Source: Malania oleifera
Lineage: Eukaryota > Streptophyta > Magnoliopsida > Santalales > Ximeniaceae
Assembly (NCBI RefSeq): GCF_029873635.1
Contig: NC_080419.1
Location: 77,794,931-77,858,930 of the forward strand
Direction of reading: 5' to 3'
DNA: 64,000 nucleotides
A model generated the notes under the pieces. It saw only the letters and a list, made by a program, of their open reading frames with translations. It made no database searches and was not told where the DNA came from. Positions 60,969-64,000 of the stretch are shown in pieces (the first letter of the stretch is position 1; every line of letters begins with the position of its first letter). A program made the translations under genes and the position numbers.

Positions 60969-62007
60969 CCTTTTTAATTTACTGTTTTTATTTTTCATTT
61001 TTTTTCTTTTCATTTTATTTATTCTTATTTGCATCTCTCTTTTCTTTTTTTGTCGCATTAGTTGGCAGTGATTTTCTGTATTTTTTCTTCTATTAGTTTG
61101 TTCACTTGTGCACAGTTTTTCTATTTCCCCTATGCTTTCACATTGAGGACAATGTTCCACTTTAGTTGGGGGGTGAGAATTTGCATGTGACACTATGCAC
61201 GTCTACTTGCTGGGTTTTGTATTCATATAAAATAAAAAATAATAATAATAAAAGAAAGAAAGAAAGAAAGAGTATTGAGGAATTACATTGACTTATGCCA
61301 TGATTAACACTGACATATACCCTTCACATACTTGCATATAACCTAAGAATTATACACTCGAGTCATTTATGTGTAGTTTCTCTTTATATGATTTTATAAC
61401 TCTATGAAGAATTGATTGGTAGTACACTCGTGTTAATTGGACTATATAAACTCTTGTATTTACATGGTATCTTATGAGGCTGAAAATACACGTTCACATG
61501 ACTTGTAGCACTTAGGGTTCCTTATGAGCACTAAGAGAGTGCCCGTGATGACTTTGACACATTGTGAGGTATTGTTGAGCCATTTATCATTTTTTTAAAG
61601 TTTTTGACGTAAGCTTAGAGTTCATGAAACTCAACCTTTTTTTTTGTATATTCTTTGTACACTAGTCTATGTTTTTGATTTGCTAGCCTAGAGGTGGCAT
61701 CTAGTGGGGAGTTAGAAACCTAGGTCTTGTAACCTACTCAAGATGTGAAGGTTGAGCCACCCCTAGAGATATACAAACTTAGTTCATGAACTATTGTTCG
61801 AAGTTAATTCCTATTGGTGGTATGAAAATAACAAAAGAAGTGTAATGATTGTCCTAATTGACCAAGGAAAGACAAAAATTGAAGAATGAGTAGAAGAAAG
61901 AATAAGAAAATTAGAAATGCACATAAAATGAAAGATTAATACCTGCTCCATAAAAATGCATAAAAAGTCATGGACATGACACATGTTCTCCACATATAAA
62001 GACTCTT
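60969..62007 (+). other. Post-pol non-coding region of the Athila-like element
   Basis: TTGAGGACAATG near 61142-61153 and a six-G tract near 61167-61173 are typical just after Athila pol. A short AAAG-type microsatellite lies near 61250-61270. No envelope-like frame was recognised. Confidence 0.55.
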
Positions 62008-63632
62008 TGTTGGCCTTACAAGGCTTAACATCCTATTTTGATGCTAACAAACAAGTGAAACTTAACATATTCGATTGAGTAATGATATTTTAGGACTCAT
62101 GAGGATCCAGCATGTAAATGCAAGGTCAAGAATCCATTGCAAGCTTATACTTCAAAGAAGGATGATCATATGAAGCTTTCAAGATGATATTTTAAAGCTT
62201 GAAGAATATGAGAGAAAACTTAAAAGTATATCAAACTTGAAGAAAAGAAAGAAAGACAATAGAAAGCAAAACAAGAGAGCTCAAAGAAAAGACAAGCATG
62301 AAGATTCAAGCGCCAAGAATGTTCAAAGTCTTAGAAGTCTTTATGTAAGTGCTTTATATTTTAAATATTTTTGAAGCTCTTTTAGGGTTGAATATGGACT
62401 TAGAGACCAGATTTTTAAAACCCTGGAAAATGTTTTTAACAAGTTATATTTAAGTCTTTTAAATAACAAAAGGGTTTAAAAATGAAAAATGAAAGATTTT
62501 CAGAAAATGGACTAGTCAGCCAACTGACTAGAACACACTGAGATTGGCCAGCCAACAGACAAAACATCAGAATGAATAACTACCCAGTCAACTGATAGTT
62601 TGCACTGAGATCAGTTAGCCGACTAACACACCCAGTCGACTGACAAATTAATTGAATTTATTTCTGGTAGATAGAAAGGCCTCAGTCGTCTATCTAGCTG
62701 ACTGACCATGTGAAATACACTACTTAGTCGCCCGTCCAGTCGATTGACTCCACGAAAATTTGAATTTTTAAACCTCAATAGGAAAATTCTAAAAATTAGT
62801 TTTTCATATGTGAACGTTGGTGGACACTCCAAGTAACTTGGGAAATAAGGAAACTAATCCTAAAAAGTCTATAAATACTACATTAATCCCAAGAAATTAA
62901 TAACCAAGCAATTACATAATATTCTTGCATTCAATCTCTCAACCTCTCTCAAAGTTCTCTATTGCTTATACACTTGTTGGGGAGAATTCTTTTGAATTGT
63001 TGCTGAAACATCAACCTATGGTTCTCATACTGAGTTCTCTCAATCACTAAAAGAACTCTTGGAGATATCTTATTCTTGAACTTCAATTCTATTTTATATT
63101 TGATATTTAAATTCTTGAAGTACATAAGGGCTGAATTTTGTACTAATATGCTCTGTTTGAGAGTGCTTTTGTACGCAGTGTTTATTTCATATTTCTTATA
63201 GTTCTTGGATGATTCGAGGTGTTCCGATCGTTGGCTAAGCGTGGGGTATCGCTTAGAGAGGTGTAGCTCTAGCCTAATTGAAGGAGTGATCGAGTGAGGG
63301 GATATCACTTGGAGAGGGGGGTTCTAGCCTACTGAAGGAGTGTAATGATATTGTTCCATCCGGAAAGGAACTGATTTTAGTAAATCCTTTGGTGGTTTGT
63401 TAAAGGTGATGACGTAGGCTGGGGATAAGACAAACCTCGTAAAAATCCGATGTCACTCTCTTCCCGTTACTCTCTTTACTTTCAGCATATACGAATTGCG
63501 TGGATGTTTTAAATTCTTTAAATATATACTACGTGGATTAGATATTAAATAAATTTAAACTTAATTTGTTTTTGGGATTGCAGAAATTGAAAGAGAGTAC
63601 ATTGGTTGATTCATACTTTGTGGAAATCGTAA
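62008..63632 (+). mobile_element. Copia-type LTR in plus orientation, right end unclear
   Basis: It starts TGTTGGCCTTACAAGG, the reverse of the end of the LTR at 26692-28349, so the two are relatives in opposite orientation. A plus-strand TATA box (TCTATAAATACTA, about 62868-62880) and upstream motifs of CAGTCGACTG type (about 62508-62755) show its direction. The right end runs into a CACTA transposon at 63633, which may interrupt it. The bases before 62008 (CTCTT) have no matching partner in view. Confidence 0.65.
62508..62755 (+). promoter_or_regulatory. U3 array of CAGTCGACTG-type motifs
   Basis: Variants such as CAGTCAACTGA, CAGTCGACTGA, TAGCTGACTGA and CAGTCGATTGA recur about nine times within 250 bp, ending about 115 bp before the TATA box. 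The position matches the GGTCGACC arrays in the other LTRs while the flanking letters of the palindrome differ. Confidence 0.55.
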
Positions 63633-64000
63633 CACTACAAAAAAAACTAGTTTTTAGTGATGAAATTATTAGTGACGAATTTAATTTCATCACTAAAGGT
63701 AGGTATTAGTGATGGATTTGGGAACTGTCACTAATACAGAACTATTAGTGAGGAAATTAAATCCGTCACTAATAATTTCGTCATTAAAAATAAAAAAAAA
63801 TCACGGGAAATAGTTTTTCGAGCAGAAATCATCTTGGAAAAATATTTATGACGATTTGTACAGTATTAGTGATGAACTAGATCCGTCACTAAAATATTTT
63901 CATTAGTGACGAATAAATAACTGTCACTACTATTTTTTTAAAATAAATAAAAATTTTTGTTTCAGAGTATTAGTGACGAATGTATATATTCGTCACTATT
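63633..64000 (+). mobile_element. Left end of a CACTA (En/Spm-type) DNA transposon
   Basis: It begins CACTACAAAAAAAACTAG, the standard CACTA terminal repeat, preceded by TAA as a possible 3 bp target duplication. Sub-terminal motifs TTAGTGACGAA and TTCGTCACTAA recur in both orientations about ten times to the window edge, as in plant CACTA elements, where transposase binds such arrays. The other end and any transposase gene lie outside. Confidence 0.85.

Larger units (their letters stand above)
55373..62007 (+). mobile_element. Athila-like Ty3/gypsy element, 5' part, pol-deleted
   Basis: It begins at TGATTACTCGC with a long LTR (to about 57870), followed by a primer site (57877-57890), gag, protease and integrase regions on the plus strand. 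RT and RNase H are not seen between protease and integrase, where only about 0.3 kb remains. A TTGAGGACAATG phrase and a run of G follow pol, as usual in this lineage. The interior is then cut by a copia-type LTR at 62008; the 3' LTR would lie beyond the window. Broken in several places. Confidence 0.78.

Overview
The window looks like nuclear DNA of a flowering plant, probably a eudicot. It is AT-rich and packed with nested LTR retrotransposons of lineages found in plants (Tekay-like, Ogre/Tat-like and Athila-like Ty3/gypsy; SIRE-like and other Ty1/copia). It also has plant-style microsatellites, a CACTA transposon end and one spliced host gene of a plant-type GT47 (exostosin) family. No bacterial-style operons, rRNA, tRNA genes or CRISPR arrays were seen.

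Layout. 1-1326 is the end of a long LTR. About 1729-26437 is a decayed minus-strand Ogre/Tat-like element. Its internal region was later hit by a solo LTR (4328-6401) and by an 11.3 kb Tekay-like element (8776-20076, target duplication ACACG), whose gag region carries a further solo LTR (14735-16520). 26692-28349 is another diverged LTR. 29343-39908 is a minus-strand SIRE-like copia element that keeps gag but shows no recognisable pol. It carries two solo LTRs of its own, one in its 3' LTR (30681-31167) and one in its interior (33032-35078).

The only gene that looks intact and host-like is at 42184-48529 on the minus strand: four coding exons encoding a 687-residue type II membrane glycosyltransferase, with a probable 5' UTR intron. 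Two large introns hold tandem repeats and possible small transposon remnants. Upstream lie a SINE-like remnant (about 50.0-50.2 kb) and AT-rich DNA.

51841-53976 is a solo LTR with a perfect 5 bp duplication. 54583-55372 is a copia RNase H fragment cut off by an Athila-like element (55373 to at least 62007) whose LTR holds a threefold ~355 bp repeat and which has lost the middle of pol. At 62008 another copia-type LTR begins, in plus orientation, and runs up to the left end of a CACTA transposon at 63633.

The most interesting signal is in the related copia-type LTRs. Seven minus-strand copies carry, at near-constant spacing, a TATA box, an MSA-like AACGG motif about 15 bp upstream of it, and further upstream a dense array of GTCGAC-type imperfect palindromes whose sequence changes between subfamilies. 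This looks like a conserved promoter design, possibly tied to the cell cycle. No wholly new gene system was found.
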